Source of the DNA: Acheta domesticus | Lineage: Eukaryota; Arthropoda; Insecta; Orthoptera; Gryllidae | Direction of reading: 5' to 3' | NCBI GenBank assembly: GCA_031308135.1 | Contig: JAHLJT010000631.1 | Location: 157,621,276 to 157,685,275, forward strand | DNA length: 64,000 nt | Shown: piece after piece, positions 36,600-46,995 of the stretch | Position numbering within the stretch: the first letter of the stretch is position 1 | How the letters are laid out: each line of letters opens with the position of its first letter | Program-made: the position numbers and the translations under genes | The notes under the pieces: generated by a model | Seen by the model: only the letters and a program-made list of their open reading frames with translations | What the model was told of the DNA's origin: nothing | Database searches by the model: none

Positions 36600-37660
36600 G
36601 CGAAAAATGAGGTTGGAGAGGCTACTAACAAGCCAGAGTGAATTGGTATAAGGGGCGTGAACCTCGATATGGTTAAAGAGGCTCACAATATCTTTGTCAT
36701 GCTCATTTGCAGCATGTGAATAAAAATGTGAGTGACATCATCGAGTAGAATGTTGGTAGAACGCGTAATGAACTGCTAGTGTGGTAGGCGTGGATGCCAG
36801 CTTGTACCGTGCGTGCGTGATAATCAGCGGGCGGAGTGATAAACTGCATACTACACTACGATTGGCATTGTGAACTGCGTAGTTGCCGACTGATGAGGCG
36901 TGGTTTTCGCGGTGTGGCTCATGTTGTGAGCGGTGTCTTTGTGTGTGGTATGAGATTGACAAAATGGTTCCCGTAGGGACTTGGTCTCTATCGTTATAAT
37001 GTCTATCGTTAGACATTAATGGAAGTGTAGTCAGCATGGATATCAGACGGAGTATAAACTGATGAATTCGTAAGAATTACGTAGGCGATAAATACAGATA
37101 TGTTTTTAAATTATTTATGAGCGTGTAAGGTTTTCGTGTCTTCTTACTATTACGTGTGTTGTGATTGAATGCTATATAGGAGTACCTACATGTAAGCGTG
37201 CCTTTGATGTGATTCGTTTTGTGATGTGAAAGTTTTGTTGTGAGAGTCAATGTCAGAGTGTTGTGTACTCATATGTGCATTGTTTATGTGAGGGCTAGTC
37301 GTGTGTGTTGATTATGTAGACGTTTTGAGTACTGTGGTAATATGTGTAAAATTATTGTGTTATTTTTGGACTTGTTGCGTGTATGTTTGAGGGTGGTATA
37401 CTTGCATGCTTGCCGGTTACGCACTTTTTTGCAGGCGGTGTTTTTCTGTTATTAATGTAGGTGTTTGGTATAGGTGTGTTTTCGTGTTTCTTGCAAGTAA
37501 TATATGTACGTGTGGTTTTTTTAGTGCGTTTGCTCCTTGTATACGAGTTGGATTATTATGATTGAGTGTTTTTTGTGTATTGGTGTGCTGCGTGTATGTG
37601 TGTTCGTATGTCCTAGTTATCATGTGTGAGTCGTATTCTACTGTGTTTACCATCCTAACA
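36600..37660 (+). other. G+T-rich strand-asymmetric region
   Basis: The plus strand is strongly enriched in G and T (for example GTGTGTTGTGATTG and GTGTGTGTTGATTATG) directly right of the CpG block. No frame looks coding; the minus-strand frames here are rich in His, Thr and Asn because of the bias. Such skew can mark transcription from the neighbouring island or R-loop-prone DNA. Confidence 0.4.
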
Positions 37661-39575
37661 CCTTATTTGGTGGTAAGGCGGAACGTTGGCCAATGCGTGT
37701 GATCGAGAAGGTCGTCAGCTTTTCCACAAGGTGGATGTCGTACAATACCGGCGAGGTGTGCGAGTGGAAGGTGCAGCCGCAATAAGCGTTGCGTCGCAGT
37801 GTGTACATGTCATGCACAGCCGATATTTTTCTCCACGCTGACTAAGCGCCACTTGCCTCTCTAGCGCTCGCACTCGATTTTATCTTGAGGATCGATGAAC
37901 TCTTGCAGTTGACCTCGGGCCACTTTTCCTCATCTGCGACGGATCCTGTTTGCCTCGAGAAGGGAACTTATTCTTCTGCGCCTTCCCCCAGAATTATTAA
38001 TACAACTTGAATGCAACACCACCCTTAGACACTTCATCGTCCTCAGACGCATTGACTTCTTCACAAGGTTCTCTTGCTCTCCTGACACGGATGAGCATTT
38101 CTTCTCCACGAGAATTTCCGGTGATAATTATATTCTATACGATGCACAATTTGATTGTTGAGCGAGGCTTGAGTTGAAAGTATTTGTCTTTCGGGAATGG
38201 AGACAATACATTAAACATTTCAGACAAATAACTTTCATTAATTGCATCTTATAATTGTATCATATGTTAAAGGATATCTAATATGAAATCATAAAGATAG
38301 CAGATAAAACTGCGAGACGAAATGTCTAGCAATTTCATTTCAAAGATACAGTAGAAGCACATATAAGTCAGAATGAATATTTCTACGTAATATTTTCGCT
38401 CTTTCCATTATGTTGTATTGGAAGTATTCCAATACAGATCAGACATGTAGAACTTGTGAGTTCAATTAGTAATAACATATTTTATGCGCGTAGAATGAAT
38501 TATCAATAACCATATTGTAATTCATATTATCTTTTCACTTTATTATACTCTGAAGTACAGTTGCTATTTACTGTAATCAAAATACCGAGGCTATATTCCT
38601 ATACAATGACTGAAGACGTATTATCCTCGGGATGTATAAATATAAGAAGACCTTTGGCGCTACGATAGCAGAGGTCGTGGAGAGTGATAACCAACCACAG
38701 CTCGATAATTTCTACAGCAACAGTTGGTGAAACTGTAGCGCTTAATTCGTGCCACGAGCAGCTGCTCCGTGGTTTCAAGGCCTTCGTTAATTCAATGTTC
38801 CCCTTTATTCCATTCAAGCTCCTTTCTAGCTTTATTAGAGTCAATTAGAAAAATATTAAGGTAGAGTATAATTACGTGTATAATGTACGAATTACGAAGA
38901 AAACAACAATAATATTGAACGTAAAGTAACACTACATATTAGCAACAATTAAATTGCTCTCTAGTTGTGTATAAAAATAAAGTTTAAAAATAACTCTGGA
39001 AAATGAATATAATTAGGTAATATTTTAAATTAAATCGTAATAAAATATGCTTAAAAATAAATCATGATTAATTTACAACTTTTATAATGATGGCACATGA
39101 TTTCGTATTGATGCTCGTTGCGTGTTCTCAATAATTTTCATCGTTAATATTAAGTAATATATATTCAAAGATTATTTCTGTAAGTTGAAGATTTTTAATA
39201 GTTGTAAATGAAAAGGTTCTCTAATATTTCTTAATACGCTCTTTAAAAGAACAATTACTAGATTCCTAATATTTACTTAATGAAATGAAGGCATTCATTA
39301 GAATAAATACCAGTAAACCTATAAAATAATAAAATACCACACTGGTATTACAATTTAATTTATGATACTGTAGCTCTCATTTATGTAATTTTTTCTAGCA
39401 ATTGTTGGTGCGTTTCCTAATGAGTGATGAATGTACTAAATTTTATAATATTTTCGATAGGAAAAACCATCTCCGTCACGGGAAAAAGCGGCAAAACCAT
39501 GAGGATTGTGTTAAAAGAAAACTGAAATATTAGGTTCAAACATTCTAAATCCACAACCAGGCAGTAAATCAGTTT
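37661..39575. other. Unassigned DNA, GC-richer at left
   Basis: 37660-38030 has near-balanced composition but no coding frame. The rest is AT-rich. No gene seen. Confidence 0.35.
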
Positions 39576-39582
39576 AACTCAC

Positions 39583-39662
39583 CTCTTTGAAACGTGGTGC
39601 TGGGATGCCGCCATCATGATCGGTTGCTGCTCGTGGTACGAGCGCTGCTAGTGAACACAAAC
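39583..39662 (-). CDS. First coding exon of an LRR gene (signal-peptide exon)
   Basis: On the minus strand a good acceptor (GTTTTTGGTCTTACAG) is followed by 45 bases of leader and ATG ATG GCG GCA, giving MMAASQHHVSK plus AG, then the strong donor GTGAGTT. The CDS part is 39583-39617 and stops two bases into a codon. Joined to the acceptor at 18982 it gives AG+G (Arg) and continues SAFDYLKTAAFILVI, i.e. a basic N-region followed by the hydrophobic signal core, which that exon otherwise lacks. Joined to the candidate acceptor at 33420 it gives AG+A and continues MLPGSLSIIW, also in frame. There is at least one further exon upstream, since this one begins at an acceptor. The splice sites are seen; the partner choice is inferred. 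Confidence 0.6.
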
Positions 39663-39950
39663 CTGTAAGACCAAAAACACTATTATGAGAACTGAGATGT
39701 CAACTTTTCTGAAGTCTAAAGTTCTTGTGTTGTTTCAAAAGTAGGTCAGCGATGATAGCTCTAACTTTGAACAATTATTGATTTAGTGATAAATGTGTTC
39801 CCAATTCTTCCAAGAGATGATTCGGGCAAATTGTAGCTTCAAACTGGCCTAAGAGGCTCTGGACATCGATTCACAATAATGACCAAGAGGTCCTAGTCCT
39901 GCGTGGCCCATAGTTGGTGGGACACCTGTATGTATATCATTAATTTCAAG
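39663..39950 (-). other. Intron upstream of the signal-peptide exon
   Basis: AT-rich, no frame; the first noncoding exon was not located. Confidence 0.35.
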
Positions 39951-39954
39951 CAGA

Positions 39955-40915
39955 ACTTAAGCGAAAATTACCAGTTAAAAAACGTATATAGTCTTTTTCA
40001 ATTAACTACTTTTTTAGAAGATTTTGTTTAAGGCAAAAATCTATTTATTTCATTTTCTCGCTTTTGAAATTTTTAAAAGTACGGAGAGTTCAACGAAATG
40101 AGACCTGCGCCATTTTTATGAGTTTCTTGTTTTTTCCAAGGGAAAAAATTGGCGCGATTTTTGAGGAAATATGTTTTTAGAAATATTATACATTTCAAGC
40201 ACAAATTACGCGAAAACTACTTGTTATTTTAAAGAAATTGTACATGACCTGAATTATAGAGCTGATTATTCAGTAAAGATATTGTTTAAGACAAAAACTT
40301 CTATCATCAAATTTGGAGTTTTGAAATATTAACATTATACAATTTTCGAAAAACACGGAGAGTTCGCCGAAAAACGGACTACCACCATAACGTCCTTTTG
40401 ATACATACAAGAAGAAAATTGTCAATAGAAAATGTCAAATGTTATAAAACAATGTCTTAGAAGAAGAGATTTCATTAACTAAATATCTCTATTTTAAATA
40501 TTGTAGTTGTTGGAAGTGGACGAAAAAATTAAAACTTTTGAAATTTTCAAAAAATGAGGGATTTTAGACTTGCACCTTTATCTCAAGCGTCCTTTACGCT
40601 ATCCTACTACAAAATATGATCAAAATATTTCGATCCACCTTTTGAAAATGTCCCAGGGCTTCATATAAAGTACCCCCCAAAATATATTGGTTTCGAATTG
40701 AAGGTGGTCGCGACATCAGCCAGATCAATTAGAGAATATGAATTTCGGAGAAAATCGGCAGAACAGGTTAGGAGCTAGCGTCGACCACACACGGACCAAC
40801 ACGGACACACACGGACAAACAGATGCTTCGCCATCAATCAATTTTTCGGTATCAATCAATTTTTCGTGAACCCACAAAACATGGATTCTGCATACACAAC
40901 GTGTTAGAGGAAGTA

Positions 40916-40963
<48 letters not shown>

Positions 40964-41115
40964 GTATAAAAGCAGTCTTGTACCGCTTTCTTGTTATTAG
41001 GGACCGGCAATGAGAGTTTTTATGTCGAAAATTCTCCTCTTTTTCCCCGCAGCATCTCAAAACTTTACACTGCGTAACCAGCGGGAAAGCGTATGCAGCA
41101 GTAGCGAGAAAGTAA
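39955..41115 (+). repeat. Copy of dispersed repeat family with duplicated module
   Basis: Two tandem-like modules (each with GCGAAAA, a TTGTTTAAGG/CAAAAA block, AGTTTTGAAAT and CGGAGAGTTC) precede the right half: CTTCATATAAAGTACCCCCCAAA, GGAGCTAGCG, CACACGGAC runs, TTTTTCGGTATCA, CACAACGTGTTAGAGG and a final GCGAGAAAGTAAAA. A (TA)n run has expanded inside it at 40919-40960. Confidence 0.55.
40919..40960. repeat. (TA)n microsatellite inside repeat copy
   Basis: Twenty-one TA units located where other copies of the repeat family have only a short AT stretch. Confidence 0.9.
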
Positions 41116-42735
41116 AATATTGTACTTTGCAAATCAAGTATATAATTTCCATGTGTACAAATTTTGTATGGAAAACAATTCTGTAATTATAAAAAACCTT
41201 GGAAAACTAAATAAGTCGAACAAGGATAAATATTTTTTTTAAAGTAAAATGAATGTTCCAAAAAGCTAACTCAAATATGAACAGAAAACAGTGCCTCATC
41301 GCGATGTGAATTCGATGATGGTCGATGTGAATTTACATCCACTCAGTAATGCTAATTGTTCAACCATCGTTGGTAACGAAACCATCATTGGTAAAAGAAT
41401 ACTTCTCTGTAAATAAAATTGAGCTGTAAAAGTTCACATCTTACTTCCGACAAGAGATATAAAACACAACGCGATAGTATGATGTAAAATCGTTTTCGCG
41501 CAACACTTGCGCACATTGAGTATATTTCCTAATTTTATGCCTTCCTATATTACACTATCCTGTATATTATATTAAGAGATAAAATAATGTTTTGTTTGTT
41601 GAACATCCTGTGGATGTACCTCTATATGTATATATTTATTACACGTTTCTATGTTTGTATATAGTATTATACATGTCTCTAAGTAAGAATGTATGCATCT
41701 GCTATGTAAGCATGAAGTACGCATCTATGTACGCATTTATGTATGCAATTTTTTTGTACAAATCAGACGTAGACGGTAGTGTTTTTTACCTAAAAGATGT
41801 CATCCTGTATGTTTATGTTCAATAATCCATCCCACACAGCTTCCAAAATACTACTCGTGCGTATGGACACTGACAAATTAATAATTTGCTGAGATTCGAA
41901 TAAAGAAAAATGAACAATAACCACCAATTGAAGAATAGTGTGAATTGTGTTTCAGCAAGTAAACATTTGAACTGAAGGCAGTGAATCCAAGAAGAAACTT
42001 GAACCTGAACTTGACATGTTTAAATGTTGTTAGCAGTTTGGGAAAACTGAAATAAGACGTTCGGTAAAACAGATCAATAAACAACATGAAGAGATGTTTT
42101 GTTTTGAAATATTGAGTAGTAGGTAGAACGAGCTGGGATTTAGTGAGAATGGATCGAATTTTTTAAGAGTCGTATTTGCCAGGATTGAAGAGTAGAGCTG
42201 AATTAGAACTCTGCAGAAGCAATGTCGTTTTATGCCAAGTTACTAAGGATATTGTTAAAGCAGTGTTAGGGCCAATAAATTTAGTAATGATTTCTTTTGT
42301 CAGGATTTAATTTAATTTTAATTTCCAGAATGTGAATGTATGCTACAGCATGAAAGCTGACGTCGTTTCAGGATTGTTTGTGTTTCGGCAAAAGGAAGTG
42401 ATACATGAACTTGATGCTACTTTTGATAAGGTTAAATTATGTTCACTCTTAAGTGTAATGTATGAGTGCACAGTTTAGGTATATGAAACGAGGTCATGCA
42501 AGCAAATGGTTCAAAATCAGCAGCAAAACGGTCAGAAATCCGAAATAAGAACAAAAATCAATATTAAATGGAGTTGTTTTTTGTTTTTATGTGAGTATTA
42601 ATGTCATCCTTATTGAAATAAGATTAATATACCCTACTAGAGTTTGTGTAATAGTAAAATTAAATACAGAAAAAATATGTTGCTTTTTACAAAATTAACT
42701 TCTGTCACCTTAATTCAAGTATTATTTGTTCCCAG
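41116..42735. other. AT-rich DNA, nothing recognised
   Basis: No coding frame is supported. 41620-41820 has many ATGT/TATG units; the 77-codon frame there reflects them. Confidence 0.4.
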
Positions 42736-42860
42736 GAACAAATCTAACTACCAACTGATAATAGCTAACTCGGGGCCCCATGCGGGCGAGATCATCGACC
42801 TACGAGCATACGAACTTTTCTTCGATCCTAGGAAAGTCAAACATATGGCGATAGGCGACG
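42736..42860 (+). CDS. Internal coding exon of an unidentified gene
   Basis: A 125-bp GC-rich island bounded by a good acceptor (pyrimidine-rich TTATTTGTTCCCAG) and a donor (GACG-GTAAAT). The open frame enters in the last codon position and leaves after the first, so both junctions break codons. It encodes NKSNYQLIIANSGPHAGEII followed by DLRAYELFFDPRKVKHMAIG. Codon third positions are rich in G and C, unlike the flanks. The sequence looks like a conserved globular domain, but I do not recognise the family. No neighbouring exon of this gene was found, so its introns on both sides exceed a few kb or run out of the window. Confidence 0.6.
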
Positions 42861-42999
42861 GTAAATAAATGGGAAGTCGTTTTAATATAAATCGTAGTAG
42901 ATTATCGGATAATAATAAGTATGCTGTGTGCAATGGGCTGCAGTACCGGTAAGACGTGATAAATAGGAATTTTGTGTTATGAATAATTTTATAACATTG

Positions 43000-43033
<34 letters not shown>

Positions 43034-43480
43034 GATTATTATTTAACAGAATATCGAAGATAAATTTATGAATTCTTACTCTTTAATACATTATCTTGTA
43101 AGTGGCATTTCATGAATCAGAAAAACTTTCAAAATGATGGTCGCAAAACTTAATTTTTTGAATTATGCCAAAATTGCAGCCCCTGAACGACCTGCTGTAC
43201 TCGTTTGTCAGTCAGTAAAAACGTAAATGAAAAATAACGACATTTTAATTTGCAAAAACAGTTTCAAAGAGTGTACATTGGCATACTCCCACTATTAATA
43301 CTGTTTTTTTAAGAAAGGTAGTTCAGATAGTTGAATAAAATTAGTGATACTACATCTCAGTCGAAACTAATTTATAAAAACTCATTATACTACAACTACA
43401 ATACACACTTTCTCGCTAGAACGGTAGAAGTTAAAATCTATAACTGGAACTTTTCACCTCCTTATTCTTCAGACACCTCT
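42861..43480. other. AT-rich DNA with (AAT)n at 43001-43034
   Basis: No gene is supported. It includes a short (AAT)n microsatellite. Confidence 0.5.
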
Positions 43481-43484
43481 TGAA

Positions 43485-43678
43485 AATCCTCCTACCACAC
43501 CACGTGTTAGGGGATTTTTTTCTTACTTTAGTAATTGGTTTTATCCATCTTTTCGTTATCAGGAACCGGCAATGAATTTTTTCTGCCGAAAATTCGCCTT
43601 TTTTTCGCGCAGTATTAGGTGACTTTGCATATACTACGTATATTACTCCGTATGTACGTACGTACACAGGAAAGTAAA
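43485..43678 (+). repeat. Right-end fragment of dispersed repeat family
   Basis: Shows CACACCACGTGTTAGGGGA, a TTTTATCCATCTTTTCGTTA stretch, GGAACCGGCAATGAA, AAAATTCGCC and the terminal ACTACGTATA...CAGGAAAGTAAAA, the family right end in order. Confidence 0.6.
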
Positions 43679-44936
43679 ATTTGGGATGTAAAAATCTGAG
43701 GGGTACATTTCATGCTGGAAAGTCATTTTCAAATAATATCATATTCTTAGTTGGTTTTGTAACATTGATCAAAATCCGATTCTGATCTCCAATTTGTAAA
43801 CAGAATCTTATTTTTTTTAGTTCTGCAGAAGTTCATTGTGTGGCAACATACATTAACGTATAACGGTATCCGTTCTTGTCCTTGTAGTGCACAGTTTCAG
43901 GTTAAAAATCGATAGTACACAAACTACTCATATGAGCTGCGGGCTGCGGGCGCGCGTGTACATGTGATGGAGGCGAAGTTATCCGTCCCGGAAAAGCTCA
44001 CCAGGCGCAGCAAACGGAAACCGGGAATTAGTAGATGCCGGACATTGAATTAAACGATTAACATTTCTTCTTGGGAAACATTACGCCTTTCGTTATGTAA
44101 GAATATAGTATTCACATTCAGAGATATTAAAAGTTCCCTCCCAGGATTGTTGTGAAATCTTCAAATTAGTTAAATTACTATTATACAAGTTAGTTTTCTT
44201 CACAAGTTCAATTTATGAGTACTCAACAGAATTAGGATATACATATTTATTGAAAGGTCTGCTTTTCGCTTGAATGAGCTTGTTACAATTTTAAATCTCT
44301 AGAGAAAACATGCCTTACATATAATTTAATAATATTTAATAAATTTACAAATAAATTCAGAGGTGGTAGTAGAACTCAGGAGGTAATCCATGATAAAAAT
44401 TAAGAAATAATCAAACCACAACAATTCAAAGCTTTAATATTTATTAAAACATTAGTACCGAAAGTCAACATTCTGGGACATTTTGTTAATCTTCAGTTGG
44501 TCCATACCAATACAATTTTCAGAAACTCTACTCAAACAGATACGGTCATCCCTTCCTATTCCAATCACTCGTCATAAATACGCTATCTTTCCCTCTTGGA
44601 TCAACGGATTATTCCAGGTTATTTATCAGAAATTGATTTTAATAATCAAGTTTATACCATTCTAACCATCGTGTTAAATAATAGTTATAATACTCTTTGC
44701 GTTAATAAACTTATTAGACAAAGAGAAGAAAAATTATAAATGAAGTGTCTCCTCTGAATTGCCGTTTATATTAGAAATGAATTTGCATCCTCTATAAGTC
44801 TAATATCTAAACGTATTGGTCAATATCTCAGCTTACATTTTAAACTCCCTTCCTTTCACCCAGTGCCAAAAAGGCAAAATTAACACTACTATAATTTACT
44901 TTTTTAAAGTCTGTAACTTGTTATATATATTTTCTG
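43679..44936. other. Unassigned AT-rich DNA with a small CpG-rich patch
   Basis: At 43930-44045 a GC-rich patch contains a 28-codon frame starting ATG GAG GCG AAG. It has no splice donor in phase and no recognised family, so I do not call it. The rest is AT-rich. Confidence 0.35.
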
Positions 44937-44937
44937 A

Positions 44938-44975
<38 letters not shown>

Positions 44976-44998
44976 GAAGAAGAAGAAGAAGGAGAAGA
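44937..44998. repeat. (AAT)n/(AAG)n microsatellite
   Basis: About 12 ATA/AAT units running into AAG units. It abuts a LINE fragment, and the same family carries (AAT)n at its 3' end elsewhere in the window. Confidence 0.9.
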
Positions 44999-45014
44999 TG
45001 TTAAGAAAATTGTT

Positions 45015-45237
45015 AATGAACTCTTAAAGAAATCGTAGAGACAAACCACTACATGGACAATATCTAAAAAGAATGGACAAGGTGCAGATCAATAAGGATC
45101 ATCATTCATGTGGCTTAAAAGATGAAGAATAAAGCCACAATCGGAAGAAGTTCTAGTAGCTCCGCAAGATCAGGCTTTGAGAACCCATTATGATAAAGCG
45201 GTTCTCAAAATTTCCCGAAATGATAAATGCCGCATTT
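45015..45237 (+). pseudogene. RLE-type LINE fragment, left part
   Basis: Matches the stretch at about 59000-59205 base for base over long runs (GAGACAAACCACT, GGACAATATCT, GATAAATGCCGCATTT). In protein terms it covers the linker between the reverse transcriptase and the zinc-knuckle region. It is interrupted at CATTT (45233-45237) by a CR1-like insertion and continues at 46370. Confidence 0.7.
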
Positions 45238-46364
45238 ATATTTATATTTATTTATATTTATTTGTCAAAAAAACAGTAAAAAACTGTATATGACGTGTGG
45301 GGAAAGAAATTTATCTGCGCACATTTTCTTGAGGGCCAGAATTAAAAAAAAAAAGCAAAAATGAATTTAGAAAATAATTATTTCAGAAAATAAAGATATT
45401 TGAAAAATGTTTGTTCCCGAGTTATAGAAAATCAATTTCAACTGTAAATGAACTACAAGCAAAAGGAGTGCTCAACAAAACGTGCGCACAGTGAAGCTAC
45501 ATTTACGTCCAGAAGCAAAACAAGGGGCCATCTCAGCATTTGCTCAATGGATCAGGGAAACTGGACAAAAACCTGATCGAGATGGGGGTCATTGACCCGG
45601 AAGCTGAAGTACATTACTTGTTACAGGCGTATTAATTATTTTTTTAAATGTATACAATGCAAACATAAACTAATTCATTATATATCTTTGTTTTGTTACA
45701 TTAAACATTATTTTTCTTTTTCACGATCAGTATAGTCTCTAATTGTATAGAAACAGTTTTGCAGCAGAAAAGATTTTACTTTTAACTTAAATTTGTGTAC
45801 CGACTTTAATTGTTTTATGTCATCTGGCAATGCGTTGTAAAGTAACGTACATGTATTGTATGTTGATTTCTTGTACTGAGCTGTTGATACTGACACTTGA
45901 TGCACGTCATTTCTACGGCGTGTGTTGTATTTATAAATATCAATATTGCATGAAAATATGTTCCCTCCGTTAAGTAGGTCATTTTTGACAAATATTACAG
46001 ATTCGTAAATAAATAGACAAGGCAATGGTAGGATTCCCAGCTCAATGAAAAGAGGCTTGCAGGAATCACGTGGAAGGCATTTTTTCATTATTCGAATAAT
46101 GTTCTTTTGCAATCTGAAGGTCTGAATACTACAGGATGAGCTTCCCCAGAATATTATGCCATATCTCAGGCGGGAATGCACATTTGCAAAATAAACGCAA
46201 CGAGCTGCATGAAGGCTGACAGAATTTGAAAGAATTCTGAATGCATAGCATAATGAACTTAATTTAGTGTTTAATTCTGTTATATGTACATTCCATTTGA
46301 GGTTTGATTGAATTGAAGGACCTAAAAATTTTGTTGCCTCAACATCAGCTAATTGCATATTGTT
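45238..46364 (-). mobile_element. 5'-truncated CR1/Jockey-group LINE inserted in another LINE
   Basis: Inserted on the minus strand between two copies of CATTT (45233-45237 and 46365-46369), the target duplication. The 5' end is lost; what remains is the end of the reverse transcriptase frame, a 3' UTR of about 450 bp with GCGCACATTTTCTTGAGGGCC, and a tail of short TTTATA-type units instead of poly(A), as in CR1-like elements. The last 570 bp have a second copy at 52156-52724. Confidence 0.75.
45708..46364 (-). pseudogene. C-terminal part of CR1-like reverse transcriptase ORF
   Basis: An open frame of about 218 codons from within the RT thumb/connection region to the natural stop. Typical stretches: KFLGPSIQSNLKWNVHI, LRYGIIFWGSS, FRLQKNIIRIM, RDSCKPLFIELGILPLP, YNTRRRNDVH, YNALPDDIKQL, and the end KVKSFLLQNCFYTI. 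The catalytic YADD lies upstream and is missing. The frame is intact, suggesting a recent insertion. The few codons before 46364 that keep the frame open are flanking LINE sequence. Confidence 0.75.
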
Positions 46365-46369
46365 CATTT

Positions 46370-46685
46370 GCCAAGAACATATCACCTCAGCTTGTCCAAT
46401 TCTAGCAAAAACCGAAAAGACACCACAGGGTGCGCGTCGTTACCTTCACTGGCAGATTTGTACTACTTTCGAAGTTCCAAACACATGACCCAAGAGGTAC
46501 AAACTCTCACCAATACTTAAGACATCGGTTGGACGTTATACAATATTGTACGACCAACAAATTCAAACGGATCGCATGACAGCAACAAACAAACCAGATA
46601 TTGCTATCCGAGATTTGGAGAAAGAATGTCTACTTGTATATGGTGTTGTGCCTTGCGATAAAAATGTCCCAAGCACGGAGGCTGA
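46370..46685 (+). pseudogene. RLE-type LINE fragment, right part
   Basis: Continues the element cut at 45237. It encodes YLHWQICTTFEVPNT, then ILYDQQIQTDR, then NKPDIAIRDLEKECLLV, the PD-x(12-14)-D core of the restriction-like endonuclease. It stops where a SINE begins at 46686. Confidence 0.7.
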
Positions 46686-46893
46686 GTCGGCCCTGTGGCC
46701 GAGATCACTAAAGCAGTAGTGTCATATTAGTCTTAGACCGTGGGGTCACGGGTTCGAGTCCCACCTCGAGCATGATTGTATGTGTTCATCCTTTCACCCC
46801 CTATCATCACCATATCTTATCATCTCCATACCATAACGTTACATCCAATAATGCTAATAACCTAGTAGTTAAAACGGCATTAAATAACCAAAA
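46686..46893 (+). repeat. tRNA-derived SINE
   Basis: The head has a good A-box (TGTGGCCGAGATCACTAA) and a perfect B-box (GGGTTCGAGTCCCAC). The body carries ATCCTTTCACCCCCTATCATC, and the 3' end is GGCATTAAATAACCAAAA. The tRNA-like part has a long variable segment and does not close an acceptor stem, so it is not a functional tRNA. Confidence 0.7.
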
Positions 46894-46986
46894 CTAGTGG
46901 TGCTACAACAGCACTTACTTTCCCGTATTAGAGGAAACAGCTAAGTAGTATTGTAATATTGCACTTTATGCGCTACTAACATCTTC
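46894..46986 (+). repeat. Left-end fragment of dispersed repeat family
   Basis: Starts ACTAGTGGTGCTACAACAGC, then TTACTTTCCCGTATTAGAGG, matching the start of the copy at 9312. It is cut by the foldback element's target site at 46987. Confidence 0.6.
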
Positions 46987-46995
46987 GCTTGGAAC
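46987..46995. other. Target-site duplication, left copy (GCTTGGAAC)
   Basis: Nine bases identical to 55798-55806, flanking the outer ends of the long inverted arms. Confidence 0.8.

Noticed and set aside
40725..41132. 135-codon minus-strand ORF with an alternating Ile-Tyr run
   Set aside because: The run is the (TA)n microsatellite; the rest is the dispersed repeat.
43971..44057. 28-codon frame beginning MEAKLS in a GC-rich patch
   Set aside because: No splice donor in phase, no upstream promoter signal and no recognised family.
44816..45004. 62-codon ORF ending in poly-Ile and poly-Arg
   Set aside because: It is a translation of the (AAT)n/(AAG)n microsatellite.
46686..46780. Possible tRNA gene
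   Set aside because: The A- and B-boxes are good, but the acceptor and anticodon arms do not close and a SINE body with its own tail follows.
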